From Siderastrea radians (lineage: Eukaryota > Cnidaria > Anthozoa > Scleractinia > Rhizangiidae): DNA of 64,000 nucleotides. Below the pieces are notes generated by a model. It ran no database searches. It saw only the letters and a list, made by a program, of their open reading frames with translations, and was not told where the DNA came from. The position numbers and the translations under genes were made by a program. Positions 24,669 to 35,316 of this stretch are shown here, piece by piece; within the stretch, counting starts at the first letter, position 1; each line of letters begins with the position of its first letter. The stretch covers positions 1,178,001 through 1,242,000 of the forward strand of contig OZ024896.1 in NCBI GenBank assembly GCA_964017195.1, given 5' to 3'.

Positions 24669-26854
24669 TGCTTTAGTTGCCTATAAAGGTTTGATATTTA
24701 GAAATAGTTATTGCATATTGATTTCGCGTTTAATCTCATTATTATTAACTGTAATTAAGATGCCTTTAAGTTGTAGCTATTTGCCTGTCTGATTTTCAGC
24801 CTTTGCTCCAGTGTCTATGTTCTGACGAAAGAGCAATCAGCAGTTTTATTTCCAGAAAGAGGGATTTAAACATCAGAGATTTATGAATTTATTTGATCCG
24901 GGTTAGAGTATTTTCTCGTTGTTGATCACAGACAGGTAAATGGTTTTTTGTTGTTGTTGTTTGTTCGACTCCAGTTAATACAGACAAACCAATCACTTTA
25001 TGTAAGAGTCGATATATGCTATTGATTTACAATTATATTTCATACGATATATTAAATTCAAGATGGTTTACGAGAAGGTCCTTTGCAGAGTTTTTATCAT
25101 TCCTAGACGAGTCTAAGTACTGACACGTGCATGACATTTTAAAGTCTTCTTGAAGCCAAAGTTAGTTTTAGTTAACCCTCTTGTTTTGTAACTCTGCCCT
25201 TAATGGCTTTGCAATGTACGTTTTATAAACAAGAAAAATACTATGCAGTTTTAGTTGGCAAAAATCCGCAGTTTTTCAATATGTAATCCCGTTATTAGTT
25301 AGAGTGTTTTTGAGGTAACAATTAAGTAGAAGTAAGTTTTTTCCTGTTAATAACTTAGCGAGGGCCGAAAAAAATTATAACAGAGCGTGTTTCAGTTATA
25401 CAAAAAAATTATACATTTGCAATAACTTTTTTGGGTTTCTTTTTCAAACTTGTTCTTTTGTATTTTTCTTTTTTTGTGTCAAAGTTAGTACCGTTTGTGT
25501 TCACTGTGAAAACCAGTTTAATGCAGATAAATAAAGATCTTAAATGGATTCACTCTGTGTATCTTCGCTTCGTCGCAGCAGAAAGCCCAAACTATCCCTA
25601 AATCAACCCGGTTGCTTATATAATACCGACACCTGTTATAACGGGCAAAAGGGCGAAGTGTTTTGGAAACGGGGGGCGGGGGGAGTGGGGTTATCCTGTT
25701 CTCAGAACGCGCCTCACCCTATCCTACCAAAGGAGTTAAAACCTTGAGTGAGGGATCTTCCGGGTTCACATGAGTAGAGTGCACCAATGACAAGCCAGAC
25801 GTTCCCTAGGGGTACACCCTTATTTGTGCATTTCCCGCCAACCCAGTACCTGGAGCAACTACAATCGAAATCGACAAAACTGAACTTTTGCCGTTGGGGT
25901 TCTAAAATTAGTGATTTCAATGTGAACGTACATGAGCAGAGGACAAAAGGAAGAAAAAAATCAGCATATAGTCTTAAATTCTTTCATTTTAAGGAGTCGA
26001 CCAGCACCTCATTGAACATCTCACATGATTGGCCATAAGAACAATAAGACAAAGGGCACAAACAATGCCCCTATCCCTGAAGACAATGAGCAATATTGTT
26101 TTAGAATGCCTCTGAAATTAGAGGTTCACAAGAGGTACTGGATTACTCATTTTAAGACACATTTTAAGAGTAGCAGGTGACAATTTGCAAATCTGTTATT
26201 TTTTTTTGTAGCTAAACTGCATGTAAAAAGTGTTCTTTCTTTGTTTTTGGCTTTTCACAAAAGAAAATTTTAAATTAGGTTTCATTACAATTCAAAGATG
26301 AAGAAATGGTTGACTTATCGGCTGGTTTTCACGTGACGTCATCAAATTCTAAGATCATACATCGCGAGGTCTTCTGATTTCATCGAAAACGACTTTACGC
26401 CAGAGCAAAAGTCGCCGGATTCGGAATGAATCCGGTGATTTTTGGCACAGGCCGGATTCGTTTTTGCGTTTACACACAAAGGGACGAATCCGGTGCCAGA
26501 AATCACTGGATTTATCACGAATCCGAATACTTTGAATGCGATGAAAAAGCGGGTACCGAATACTTTTAAATCCGCAATCTTTTGTTTTGGAAACGGGTTT
26601 TTCAGTGAATCCGAAAACTTTTCTTCGGCTTTTACGACCTTCGCGTCTTGATATCGTAATTCTATTAGCAAGTTTCCCTGATATTAGATACTCATAGTAC
26701 CGCAGAAACTGATTTCGACTATATTTAGTGTGTTGGTTGACGAACGGGATCACCGACTGGGTGACGAATGTCAGTTTGTTGTTGTTTCTTATTCAGACCT
26801 TTGTTTGGAAGCTGATAAAAGGCAAAAGAAGATCCCTCTACTTTGCCCGATTTA
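24669..26854. other. Host non-coding DNA left of the Polinton
   Basis: AT-rich DNA with short G runs near 25671-25690 and a segment at 26400-26640 rich in gaatccg/cggattc motifs in both orientations, suggesting an old inverted-repeat element. Short ORFs here (25544, 25787, 26342) show no domain, good start context or splice support. I call no gene. Confidence 0.5.
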
Positions 26855-26860
26855 CACTTC
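26855..26860. repeat. Target-site duplication, left (cacttc)
   Basis: The six bases cacttc immediately precede the left AG terminus and recur directly after the right CT terminus at 45290-45295. Six-base duplications are the known length for Mavericks/Polintons. Confidence 0.95.
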
Positions 26861-27196
26861 AGTAGTATAGTGTTTGGGGGTACCAGATCATTTTTACATA
26901 TGATGGAAATTATTTTATGGTTTCCTCTGGGGGTATAAAAAGCAGTGGGCAAAATGGTACGAGATCATTTTTCCATCAAATGGAATCTATATATTTTTTC
27001 ATTTGCTGGAATCTATATAATTTTTTATTTGCTGGAATCTATATATTTTGCATAACGCTCCCAGATTCCAACATATGATCTCATCTAATATTTTACATTG
27101 CGTGACTTCATCGGAAAAACAGGAAGTTTTGAAATTCTCGGAAAAGCAGACAGTCTATTTAAACCACAAAACGCCACAGCTGTGGCGTGACGTCAT
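26861..27196 (+). repeat. Polinton left terminal inverted repeat
   Basis: This is the reverse complement of 44953-45289 with about four mismatches. It contains three 26-bp tandem copies of tggaatctatata (starting at 26981, 27007 and 27033), a TATA box (gggtataaaaagc at 26931) pointing inward, and an 18-bp perfect palindrome next to a tgacgtca site at its inner edge. Homology to the right-hand interior resumes just inside, in the leader of the VLTF3-like gene. Confidence 0.95.
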
Positions 27197-27197
27197 T
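27171..27197. promoter_or_regulatory. Palindrome acgccacagctgtggcgt plus tgacgtca
   Basis: A perfect 18-bp palindrome (27171-27188) is followed directly by a CRE/ATF-type tgacgtca. The pair recurs in the right TIR (44962-44979) and once more inside the right end (44298-44315). All three lie upstream of VLTF3-like genes. A binding site for a host bZIP factor or an element-encoded protein is likely; the role is inference. Confidence 0.6.
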
Positions 27198-27238
27198 TTG
27201 TAGTTACATAAAAATAATATCTCATTTAATAATATAGA

Positions 27239-27607
27239 ATGAATTGTAATAAGGAATTACATGATGAACTTTTAGATAGTGGAGAGATTTTTTGTCCTTT
27301 CTGTAACCAAAATTTGGATAGTAAAATTGGTTTTTTGGTTGATAATAATGATGATCGATTATCATGGAATGATATAGAAAAAGTTAAGTCGATATTTGAT
27401 GAGATTGAAAAGATGTTGCTAGAGATCAATCCAAGAAAGTGGATGATAAATATCGACTTTTTATTGAATAAGATATTTAATTTACTAAATGTTGATGTTA
27501 AGATTCCTATATTAAAATCTAAGAAGGCAATAAGAAAATACAATTATGATTGGATAATAATCCACTTTTTGATACGTGATAAAATCAAGTCAATAATAAA
27601 CAAGTGA
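27239..27607 (+). CDS. Shortened VLTF3-like protein, left end
   Basis: 122 codons. It starts MNCNKELHDELLDSGEIFCP with one CPFC pair, then jumps to a region matching the C-terminus of the 191-residue protein at 43672-44247 (ending in IHFLIRDKIKSIINK). The second CxxC pair (CQIC) and the middle domain are missing, so it is an internally deleted paralogue. Its leader is nearly identical to that of the right-hand gene, including the aatatctcatttaataatataga run before the ATG. A regulatory decoy or a decaying copy are both possible. Confidence 0.55.
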   Translation: MNCNKELHDELLDSGEIFCPFCNQNLDSKIGFLVDNNDDRLSWNDIEKVKSIFDEIEKMLLEINPRKWMINIDFLLNKIFNLLNVDVKIPILKSKKAIRKYNYDWIIIHFLIRDKIKSIINK

Positions 27608-27793
27608 TATGTTTTAATATTTGCTATTATTAATAACGCTTCAGATAAAACCCAATATATAACCAATGAGAGGAGAATCTTTTATAATGATATCATTATA
27701 AAGGATCCTTAAAAGAATAAAAATATCTTCTTCGAATTTTGAATGCTGATATATTAAAAGGTAAAGAATGATCAATTTAATGAAAGGGTGGAT

Positions 27794-30700
27794 TTAGTTT
27801 TTGATAAGATAATGTCCGTATGCATAACTTTCGTGTCCATTGTCTAATATATATCTTTTGTCATCGAAACAGCTGAGCGATACTTTATTGATTTCATAAC
27901 TTCCTAATTGATGGTTTTGACTTCTGATTGTTTTCATTTTATGATGCATCTGCTTATTATTGAATAGTGTATCTTTATAGTTTCCATGTTCAATATTTTT
28001 TTTAATAACATTCTTTTTTATCCCTTTAGCAGTCTTTCCTCCTGATTGGTTGTCTTTCATATAGCTATACATTTTTGATCGTAGACCGACGAATTCACAA
28101 ATAGGAACTCCTGCAGCCTCATCTTTGAATTTACCAATTACTTTTTTATTTGTCTTATCAAAATACGGTGAGCTTTCAGGATAGTCGCTGTTATCAAATT
28201 TATCTTTATCATTCCAAAAGTTTTTATATACATCTTCATCTTCAATTTCATAAGTTAGAGAGTCTGTATCAGTAAATAGAAGTCTAGCCTTATTACCATA
28301 CTTCTTTTTGATGTAGTTATAATGAAAATCATACATTAATGTCTTACTAAGATCTAAGATGCACATACCCACATAAGCCGGCCTGTTTAGGGTTAGTGTT
28401 TCTTTAATCTTATGAACAGCTACAAGGTTTTCATTAAAGATCTTACTGCTTACATAAGTAGGTTTACTTTTTAGTTTAATAAATTTTTTATCATCAGTTA
28501 CTAATCTAACATCAACCCTCTTCCTTAAATTCTCCATAGTTTTTCCAAATACTGAATTATTCATAAGTTTAAAGAAATCTTTTTCAAAAGCATTTTTGGC
28601 ATTCATTCGTTTGTTGGTGTTGAAGTCAATATACTGTTTAAGCCAAGGTGATTGATTAAATTCTAATACTCGATGAACTTTAATAATTTTTATTCCTAGA
28701 TCTGTATATAATTGAAGGTTTCTATAGTGTAAAACATATTTCTCTTTGTTTCTTAAAGTTGGAATTAGTTTTTGTACGAGACCTGTTGATATATTATATT
28801 TGGTAGCTATTTTTTTACAATACCCAGACAGCATATCTTTATTTACACAAACCCTCTCAGCAGCTAATGGGTAGTCGTTATGAAGGTCATGCAACTTTTT
28901 GGGGTATTCTAAATCAACTTCTAGTATTAAACCTTTTTTGCTGTTTTCATTATATTTAGCTAAATCTATGTTGTTAATCTGCTTTTCTGTCATCCATCTA
29001 AAACCACCAGTTGGTAGGTATTGTGACATAGCCCAACCATATAAATTATTAGCATCTAGATACATAATATACTTTGAAGGCGCCTTATCATTGTATAATT
29101 TCATGTATTTATTATTAGCTTTACCGTATCGATTGGCTATATACGATATACCACCCCTCATACCTTTTTCAATAAATTGAAACATATCAATGTCTGTCAT
29201 TAGTTCCAATTTGATATCAGTCATTTTTAGCATAGCATCCCATGACAAACCAGGAGACGTGAAATAATGACATGGATCAAGTTTATAGTATTCTAAACAT
29301 GTTTTCCTAAAGTTTTCAAACACATCAGCTAATAGAAGGATGTCAGATTTTAAATACAGGTCATGATACTCGCCCATTGTTTTAAGCATGAATGTTTCCC
29401 ATACAGTCTGAGCATGTTGATAATCTTTATTGCTTATATGCTCATTATTCATGATACTAAAAAAGTCTTCTTTTGTTGGTAGTTTTTCATTGAATTTATC
29501 AAAACTGTCCATGTAGTCATAAGGATATACTCCTTTTCGAGCCATTAAATCAAGCTCTTTACCTTTAAATTTTTGAGAGGTATATTTTAATAATTCTCTT
29601 GGTAGATTACTAACTAGTTTATCCAAGCTAGAGCTCATAAATTGGAAACTATCAATGAAGGTTAGATGATTGCCAAGCATAAAGGCTATATACTTCTCCA
29701 TGTTGTTAGGTATAGCATTAATATTCATTTGTATTTCCTCTCCTTTCTTGTTTTTGTATGCATGTTTCTTAACAATAACCCCAATCTCTTGCATTATAAA
29801 ATGACTATCATATCCTCTTAGGTTATGGAATATAACAGGTATTTTTATTTCTTCTGGATTTATTCTAAGTTTTAGATTACATTCTTGATGTGCTGAGCCT
29901 CTGTATTTTCCAGTAATATGACAGTGGTCTCGGACTCGAATATCTTTTTCAGTATATCTTTTATTACAAATATAACATTCTTTAGCTCTTTTAAATTTTT
30001 CTTCATCATCTTTTGTTATTTTTAATGGTTTGTTAAATTCTTTTTTCATAATATTTTTACAATATTTAACTTCTTCTAGCATTTTTTCCATGAATTTGTT
30101 CACTGCCTTTTCACCTCTATATATATTTATTGGTTTAGTGTATTTATCATCATAACAACAAACTACTTTATAACCATATCCACAGTCTGTATGTTTTTGG
30201 TATGCTTCAGTGTATGATTTATTATTATCAGGTTGACATCCTTGAATCTTTTCTGTTATAGCCTCAAAGTCTGCGTAGATAACAAATGGTACTGGTTGTT
30301 GATTATGAAAGTTGTTAAATTTTAGTATATTATTGTCCTTATCAGGCATTTTCACTGCCTGTGTTCCATTAATTTGAATACAGATTTCTTTATGATTGTT
30401 TAGAACCCTGTCGGAACTGAAACATTGCAGGCAGTGCATACAAAAATGCTTTTTTTCTTTGTGTTTAGTCTGATTATACTTGAACTTATTAAAATCTTTA
30501 ATGAGGACGTAGTGATTGTTTTCATTTTCAGTTATCAATAATAAATTCATCTCTCGATCATATTTTTCTTCCGACAAGAATATTGGATATGACTCTTTGT
30601 TTTCATAACAAAAAACATTTATATTGATTTTATTTTGTTTTTCAATTCCGTGATATTGTTTTTTGCTTACTGGAAATTGAATCCCTGAATAATCTAGATT

Positions 30701-31572
30701 TTTAACATATAATTTATCAGATTTTTTAATCCTCTGAGGATATTTCTCTTGTGGGTTTAAGTGTCTGATGTGGCACCATCTAAAGCATTCATTATCTTTA
30801 TTTTTTAAGTTAATTAAACCTTTAGCACTATTTCGTAATTCTGCTGGTAGTTGGATATATGAAGATCCTCTCAGAGGCATGTATTTAACAATGTTTAGAT
30901 AGTGATTATCAACAGATTGAATAGTCCATCCTGAACCTTCTGATACCCACTGAGCAATTTTATTTATTATCTCTTGTTTAGACATTTGTAATGCTTCGTG
31001 GATTTCTGTTTGGTTAATAATTGTTTGGGCTGTGCTATTGAAATATGCTGTTTTAAATATGATTTCATCACCAGACATCTTACTAAATACCACCTTTAAT
31101 GTCTCAACAAATTTGAGACCTTTCATTAATGTTAATATATTTTTAGTATGATACTCAATAGCCTTTCTAGTGTTTTGCATTTGGGCTAAAGGGTCTTTAT
31201 TGTTTTTAATACTAATTTTATATGATTTAGTGTAACCTTTTAAGGCTTTGTCTGTTTGTTCTATTTTAGTTCTAGGTGCTGGAACTGGTTTGTATGTCTT
31301 AGGTGTTGGAACTGGTTTGTTGTCTTCATAATCTTGGACCATCTGCTTAACACTCTTGCGAGGTGTTGGTATTGGTGGTCTTGGTTTGTATGTTCTTGGT
31401 GCTGGAACTGGTTTATAAGTCCTTGATGCTGGAACTGGTTGGTATCATCTACCACAATAATTTTGGGCTTCATCACAGATTGCTTCAGAAGCATATTGAT
31501 TAATTGACTTTTACTGAGTTTCTTAAGATCTCTCTTGTTCATATCTATATGATTAGATTTTTCTGATTTCAT
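27794..31572 (-). CDS. polB: Protein-primed family B DNA polymerase, N-terminus frameshifted
   Basis: This is the replicative polymerase of the element. The main open frame (27794-31342, 1,182 codons) shows all exonuclease and polymerase motifs. ExoI is DFEAI (358-362), ExoII FHNLRGYDSH (505-514) and ExoIII YHDLYLKSDILLLADV (659-674). Motif A is LDANNLYG (762-769), motif B LMNNSVFGKTMEN (926-938) and motif C TDTDSL (1024-1029). A Cys/His finger lies at 301-321 and a second Cys/His cluster at about 456-488. Proline-rich KPVPAPRT-type repeats fill the N-terminus. The natural start is probably ATG 31572, in a different frame, which gives a lysine-rich start (MKSEKSNHIDMNKRDLKKLS). The two frames meet at a single-base shift near 31440, where an in-frame TGA blocks the main frame. 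The upstream region has the early-type promoter. Confidence 0.95.
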
Positions 31573-31627
31573 TATATATATACTATAGATTTTTTATTTT
31601 TAAGTGTCTATAATTAGTGCGTTTAAA
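31573..31627 (-). promoter_or_regulatory. Early-type promoter of the polymerase gene
   Basis: Directly before ATG 31572 (minus strand) lies ctatagtatatatata. About 45 nt further up is tttaaacgcacta. The same two blocks with the same spacing precede the gene starting at 32925 (32926-32980). A related tatagattatatatat precedes the gene starting at 31924. Capsid-side genes lack this box. Confidence 0.55.
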
Positions 31628-31684
31628 TATAGGTAAAAATTCAAATGATCTAATTAATAGATCCTTTAAACTATATGAGAGAAT

Positions 31685-31924
31685 TTATTTTTTATGTGTT
31701 ATATCGATTATCTTATTCATGATATTATATGATCTGTTATTCTTAATATGCTTATTTGTTTTTAAGTGACAAGACTTCCCAGCCAATGTGTAATTTTTAC
31801 CATTTTTGCAAATGTCAAAATACCACTCTTTATTTAACATATAGACCGTCTTGTGGTTTTTTCTTTCCTCGTCACTAAAAATTTTAGGCCTTCCGCGGCC
31901 TCTCTTAATATTCTGATTTTCCAT
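31685..31924 (-). CDS. Small AT-hook/zinc-finger-like protein
   Basis: 79 codons. Near the N-terminus is an AT-hook-like RGRGRPK. The C-terminal half has an incomplete U1-type C2H2 finger: the expected first cysteine is F in WYFDICKNGKNYTL, then one C, SCH and KH follow. It is likely a DNA-binding accessory protein. The loss of one zinc ligand may mean this copy no longer folds. It lies between the polymerase and the SAP-like gene and carries an early-type TATAG box 10 nt before its ATG. Confidence 0.6.
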   Translation of the reverse strand: MENQNIKRGRGRPKIFSDEERKNHKTVYMLNKEWYFDICKNGKNYTLAGKSCHLKTNKHIKNNRSYNIMNKIIDITHKK

Positions 31925-31949
31925 ATATATAATCTATATATTTTATTTT

Positions 31950-32393
31950 TTAAATGATTTTTATTAATTTATATAAGAAATCTTGAACTTGTTTACGATT
32001 GATCGTACTCAATAATACACTCCAATCTTTACTACGTACTATGTAGCGTGATTTACCTTTTTGAATTGTAACACCCGTATATTTTTCACCAATAAATTGA
32101 GGGGTCTGTGTACCAACTGCTCTCTCATCAAGTTTATTTAATAGGTTGGTAATATATATTATAATATGATCCTGTTGTTTGTTAGTTTTAATATTTTTCA
32201 CAGATGGTTTTTTCTTTTTATCTATTTTCAACAGATGTAAAAAATCTTGATGGTATAATAATATTACACGTTCTACATCTTCACGCTTTAATTTAGAAAC
32301 CTGAAATTGTTTCTTAACCTTCATAACTTCCTTTTTTAACTCCTTAACAGTGAATTTTTTAAGGTGGGTTTTTAATTCATTCGTTGATGTCAT
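31950..32393 (-). CDS. Polinton protein with SAP-like N-terminal region
   Basis: 147 codons. The first about 50 residues (LKKFTVKELKKEV ... LKREDVERVILLYHQ) resemble the helix-turn-helix of a SAP DNA-binding motif. The rest is basic and has no domain I recognise. It sits with the replication genes and is probably DNA-binding; function is not established. The AT-rich run before its ATG lacks the late T[CG]TAA box at the usual distance. Confidence 0.5.
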   Translation of the reverse strand: MTSTNELKTHLKKFTVKELKKEVMKVKKQFQVSKLKREDVERVILLYHQDFLHLLKIDKKKKPSVKNIKTNKQQDHIIIYITNLLNKLDERAVGTQTPQFIGEKYTGVTIQKGKSRYIVRSKDWSVLLSTINRKQVQDFLYKLIKII

Positions 32394-32449
32394 TATATAT
32401 ATTATATATAATTACATATTTAATTGAATCAATAAGAATGATCTTAAAT

Positions 32450-32925
32450 TTATAACTCATCTATTTTAGCACGATATTCTAATAGGTTTGGTAAGTCACC
32501 GACCTTTAACCCATAGTTATAAGGGTAAAAACCATTCTCATGTAACCACTTAGCCTTATTCATTTTCTTTCTAATAATAGGATCATCTAATGCTTCTGTT
32601 ACTGTTGTATTTATATAATATTCTAGCTTTACCATACCATTTCGAAATGTTAATAGATTTTTTCTAATACTACTCAATACTAATCCATTTTCACGAGCAG
32701 CATTTTTTAGAGTATTTATAAATGCCTTTCTATCTTTGCTTTTCTCATACCCGGCATGCCTGGTTCATAATGTGACATCTTAGGTAGACTATCAATGAAT
32801 ATAAAGTGATTGAATTTCTTATATACTGGGTCATTAGTTGGTTTAAAATCCCATCCAGCACCAAAATATACGAGAGAGTGATTTTTTGTATTCTTAGTTT
32901 TTACAGTTGAACTATTTGATTTCAT
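32450..32925 (-). pseudogene. Unknown Polinton protein split by one frameshift
   Basis: Two open frames (32716-32925, starting MKSNSSTVKTKN, and 32450-32677) are parts of one gene. The first breaks in an A-rich run near 32740, and shifting by one base leads without a stop into the second. The N-terminal half has a Rossmann-like look (VYFGAGWDFKP ... FIFIDSLPKMSHYEPG) that recalls methyltransferase folds, but no cofactor motif is complete. Function is unknown. The leader matches the polymerase early-type promoter. Confidence 0.55.
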
Positions 32926-33104
32926 TATATATTATAACTATATATTTTATTCTTAAGTATCTTTGACTAGTGCGTTTAAACCTATTCACCAGAGGAGATA
33001 ATATAGCCAGAAACAATGATATTTTTGGCTACACAATAGCAAATAAACAGCATATACTGTATCGATTGATATAATATATATTAGATAATTCTCTTTAAAT
33101 CATT

Positions 33105-34046
33105 TTATATATCCTTCAAGTCCTTCATTGGAATCCAACTGTTAAAATCATCACTATATCCTTTCCATTTCACTAAAGCTTGTTTCTTCTTGTAATCTCT
33201 CCTAATAACCTTATCAATTCTAAATACCTCTTGTTCAGCTTTCAGCAATTCGGGTTCATAAAAACTCCCTTGAATGTCTTCACCTCTGAGATCCTTTAGT
33301 TTGTATGTGATTGGATTTTTATATTGGATTTTATCAATTGTAAACAGTTCTTCTGTCCAGTTTGGGGTATATCCTTTATCGAACACATTCCGTTTATACT
33401 TACTTATTCTAACCTTATCACCTATTTTAAATTTCGGTTTTTGTTTTAATGTTTCCATATCACCGTATAGATTAAAATAAACAACTCCTTCATTTTTCTT
33501 TTTACTGGCTTCTATGGGTGTCATTTTGATAGAGCTATGTTTTGTATTATTGTATTCTTTCACTAATTTGGGTAACATGTCTAAATACTGTGTATTACCT
33601 TGAACAGTAAACTGTTTCCACATCTTGGTTTTAATTGTTCTATTCCATCTTTCACAAACTGAAGACTTTTCCTCATTCTCAGTTGAGTACAATGTTATTT
33701 TATTCTTTTCTAAGAGGTCTTTCATGTGTTTGTTGTAATACTCTTTGCCTTTGTCTGTCCATAAATATTCCGGTTTTCTACCTTCTTTAAGGATTGTTTT
33801 AAAAGCATTCATAACGGTTTCACCCTTTTTATCTTTTAATGGAACGATCCAACCATATTTACTAAACACACCTAAAACCATAAGAAGATATCTATAACCT
33901 TTATTCCACCGACTAAACTGTTGCATCTCAACAAGATCAGAGCACCATATTTCGTCAATATGATTTACAATAACACGCCGTCGAGTAAAATTTCGTTTTA
34001 TGGGTTTGTGTAATTCATCAGCTAATTCTTTTTGCCAGTTTTCTTC
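33105..34046 (-). CDS. int: Retroviral-type integrase with C-terminal chromodomain (start unclear)
   Basis: DDE-type integrase that inserts the linear element. The three catalytic acids are visible: D in WCSDLVEM, D in LWTDKGKEYYN and E in SVCERWNRTIK. A C-terminal chromodomain-like segment (FRIDKVIRR ... ALVKWKGYSDDFNSW) could direct insertion to chromatin. The first in-frame ATG is at 33926, four codons after the first catalytic Asp, so an ATG-initiated product would be dead. The frame stays open to beyond 34046 and overlaps the end of the PLA2 gene in another frame. The original start is therefore lost, or the protein is made by frameshifting from the upstream gene. No N-terminal zinc-binding domain is seen. 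Confidence 0.9.
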   Translation of the reverse strand, partial: EENWQKELADELHKPIKRNFTRRRVIVNHIDEIWCSDLVEMQQFSRWNKGYRYLLMVLGVFSKYGWIVPLKDKKGETVMNAFKTILKEGRKPEYLWTDKGKEYYNKHMKDLLEKNKITLYSTENEEKSSVCERWNRTIKTKMWKQFTVQGNTQYLDMLPKLVKEYNNTKHSSIKMTPIEASKKKNEGVVYFNLYGDMETLKQKPKFKIGDKVRISKYKRNVFDKGYTPNWTEELFTIDKIQYKNPITYKLKDLRGEDIQGSFYEPELLKAEQEVFRIDKVIRRDYKKKQALVKWKGYSDDFNSWIPMKDLKDI

Positions 34047-34881
34047 ACTCGACGGCCTTTCCCGTTTTTTGTCTTCCTTTGTTTTACACCGAGACCTAGT
34101 TTCTGCTTCGTGTTAATCATATTTCTAGCCAGCCAATGTCCCCATTGTCTTTCATTGTAAGGCACACTGTCTAGAGCCTTAACCATTTTTCTATCAGCTT
34201 TATTCTTGCATTTTTTATCAGCCATGCAAACCGAATAATCGACGTCGTGTTGCATTGCTATTGCATCCGTTTTACCAGTCGGTTTATCATATATTTTTAA
34301 TATTTCACCTGTCACTGGATCGTACTCTAACTGCTTATCGAGAGGGTTGTATGGTCCTGTATATCGATGCCCAGGTAAAGTCCATCCAGCTTTTGGTTTC
34401 GGTATTTTCCCAATTAGTTTATGTATATCAACACCAGCGCCATCCAAATCCTTTCTGTCAGTTTTATACTTTCTATTCGGTCTTATTTTAGTAGATAATT
34501 GATCAAGAGCTTGACTTCCGACATTTTGAATCATTGGATTCAACTTATCCAGAGCATAATCGATAGCCTTTTTCTGCAGTTTTGGGTTTCTCAAGGCTTC
34601 TGATCCATAATATCTTCCCATTTCAACTGTCTTTTTTCCAAGCCAAGGAATACCGTGGTGAATCAATAAATCAGCACCTGTTGATGCTACTGTATCTAGT
34701 ATGCCCGCCCCTTTCGACGGGCCAGCCCGTTTCCCACCTGTTTAACGAATTTCGTCTTAGTGATTCCACATTCAGCACAAGTGCATTTCATCATTGTTCG
34801 CCCGTTTTTGGCTTTTACATATCTTTCACTACCTGGTACACATTCTGTGACCTTTTTTTGTTTCACACAATATGATTTCAT
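34022..34881 (-). pseudogene. Zinc-ribbon plus phospholipase A2-like protein, one frameshift
   Basis: Two frames: 34696-34881 (61 codons) and 34022-34666. The first gives a zinc ribbon (SYCVKQKKVTEC ... KCTCAECG). The second gives a phospholipase A2-like domain with a calcium-loop-like YTGPYNPLD and the catalytic pair in MQHDVDYS, as in parvovirus VP1-type PLA2. The second frame is open upstream past its nominal start to the end of the first, and one base shift near 34715 joins them. PLA2 domains of this kind help particles cross membranes in other viruses; here that is inference. The leader (tctaatcatattatat before the ATG) is late-type. Confidence 0.75.
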
Positions 34882-34902
34882 ATATAATATGATTAGATTA
34901 GA

Positions 34903-35304
34903 TTAAGGTTCAATATATACGTTTTCATATTTACCAGTTTTTGGATTTTTCACCAAACGCATAACAGTACCCTTCTTTGGTTTAGTCCAGAATTTATTGC
35001 TTGTTATACCTGTTGGTCCTGTGAAAGCACCTTTCAAGACATCACCAGACCAATATCGGTCAAATACATGGTTGGTTGATGGAATTACTTTGCGAGTTAT
35101 TTGTTCGGCTATTTTGGCTGCCTCGAAAGCTTTACCTAATGGATTTTCACCTCCCTTTTGGCTTTTAACGAATTTCGTCTTAGTGATTCCACATTCAGAG
35201 CATTTACATTTAAGCATAAGCCTCCCATTTTTAGCCTTTTCATATAGTTCACTCCCGGGTACACATTCTGTGACCCTTTTCTGTTTCACACAATATGATC
35301 TCAT
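34903..35304 (-). CDS. Zinc-ribbon protein, paralogue of the PLA2 gene's N-terminus
   Basis: 133 codons. The first about 47 residues are nearly the same as the zinc ribbon of the next gene downstream (SYCVKQKRVTEC ... KCKCSECGITKTKFVK), but the rest differs and ends in a basic stretch (NKFWTKPKKGTVMR...). It is likely a virion or core protein made by duplicating the ribbon module and swapping tails. The late-type box tctaa lies 12 nt before the ATG. Confidence 0.7.
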   Translation of the reverse strand: MRSYCVKQKRVTECVPGSELYEKAKNGRLMLKCKCSECGITKTKFVKSQKGGENPLGKAFEAAKIAEQITRKVIPSTNHVFDRYWSGDVLKGAFTGPTGITSNKFWTKPKKGTVMRLVKNPKTGKYENVYIEP

Positions 35305-35316
35305 AATATATATGAG

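Noticed and set aside
26342..26753. Overlapping minus-strand ORFs left of the Polinton
   Set aside because: Lie in a gaatccg/cggattc inverted-repeat region; no start context or domain.
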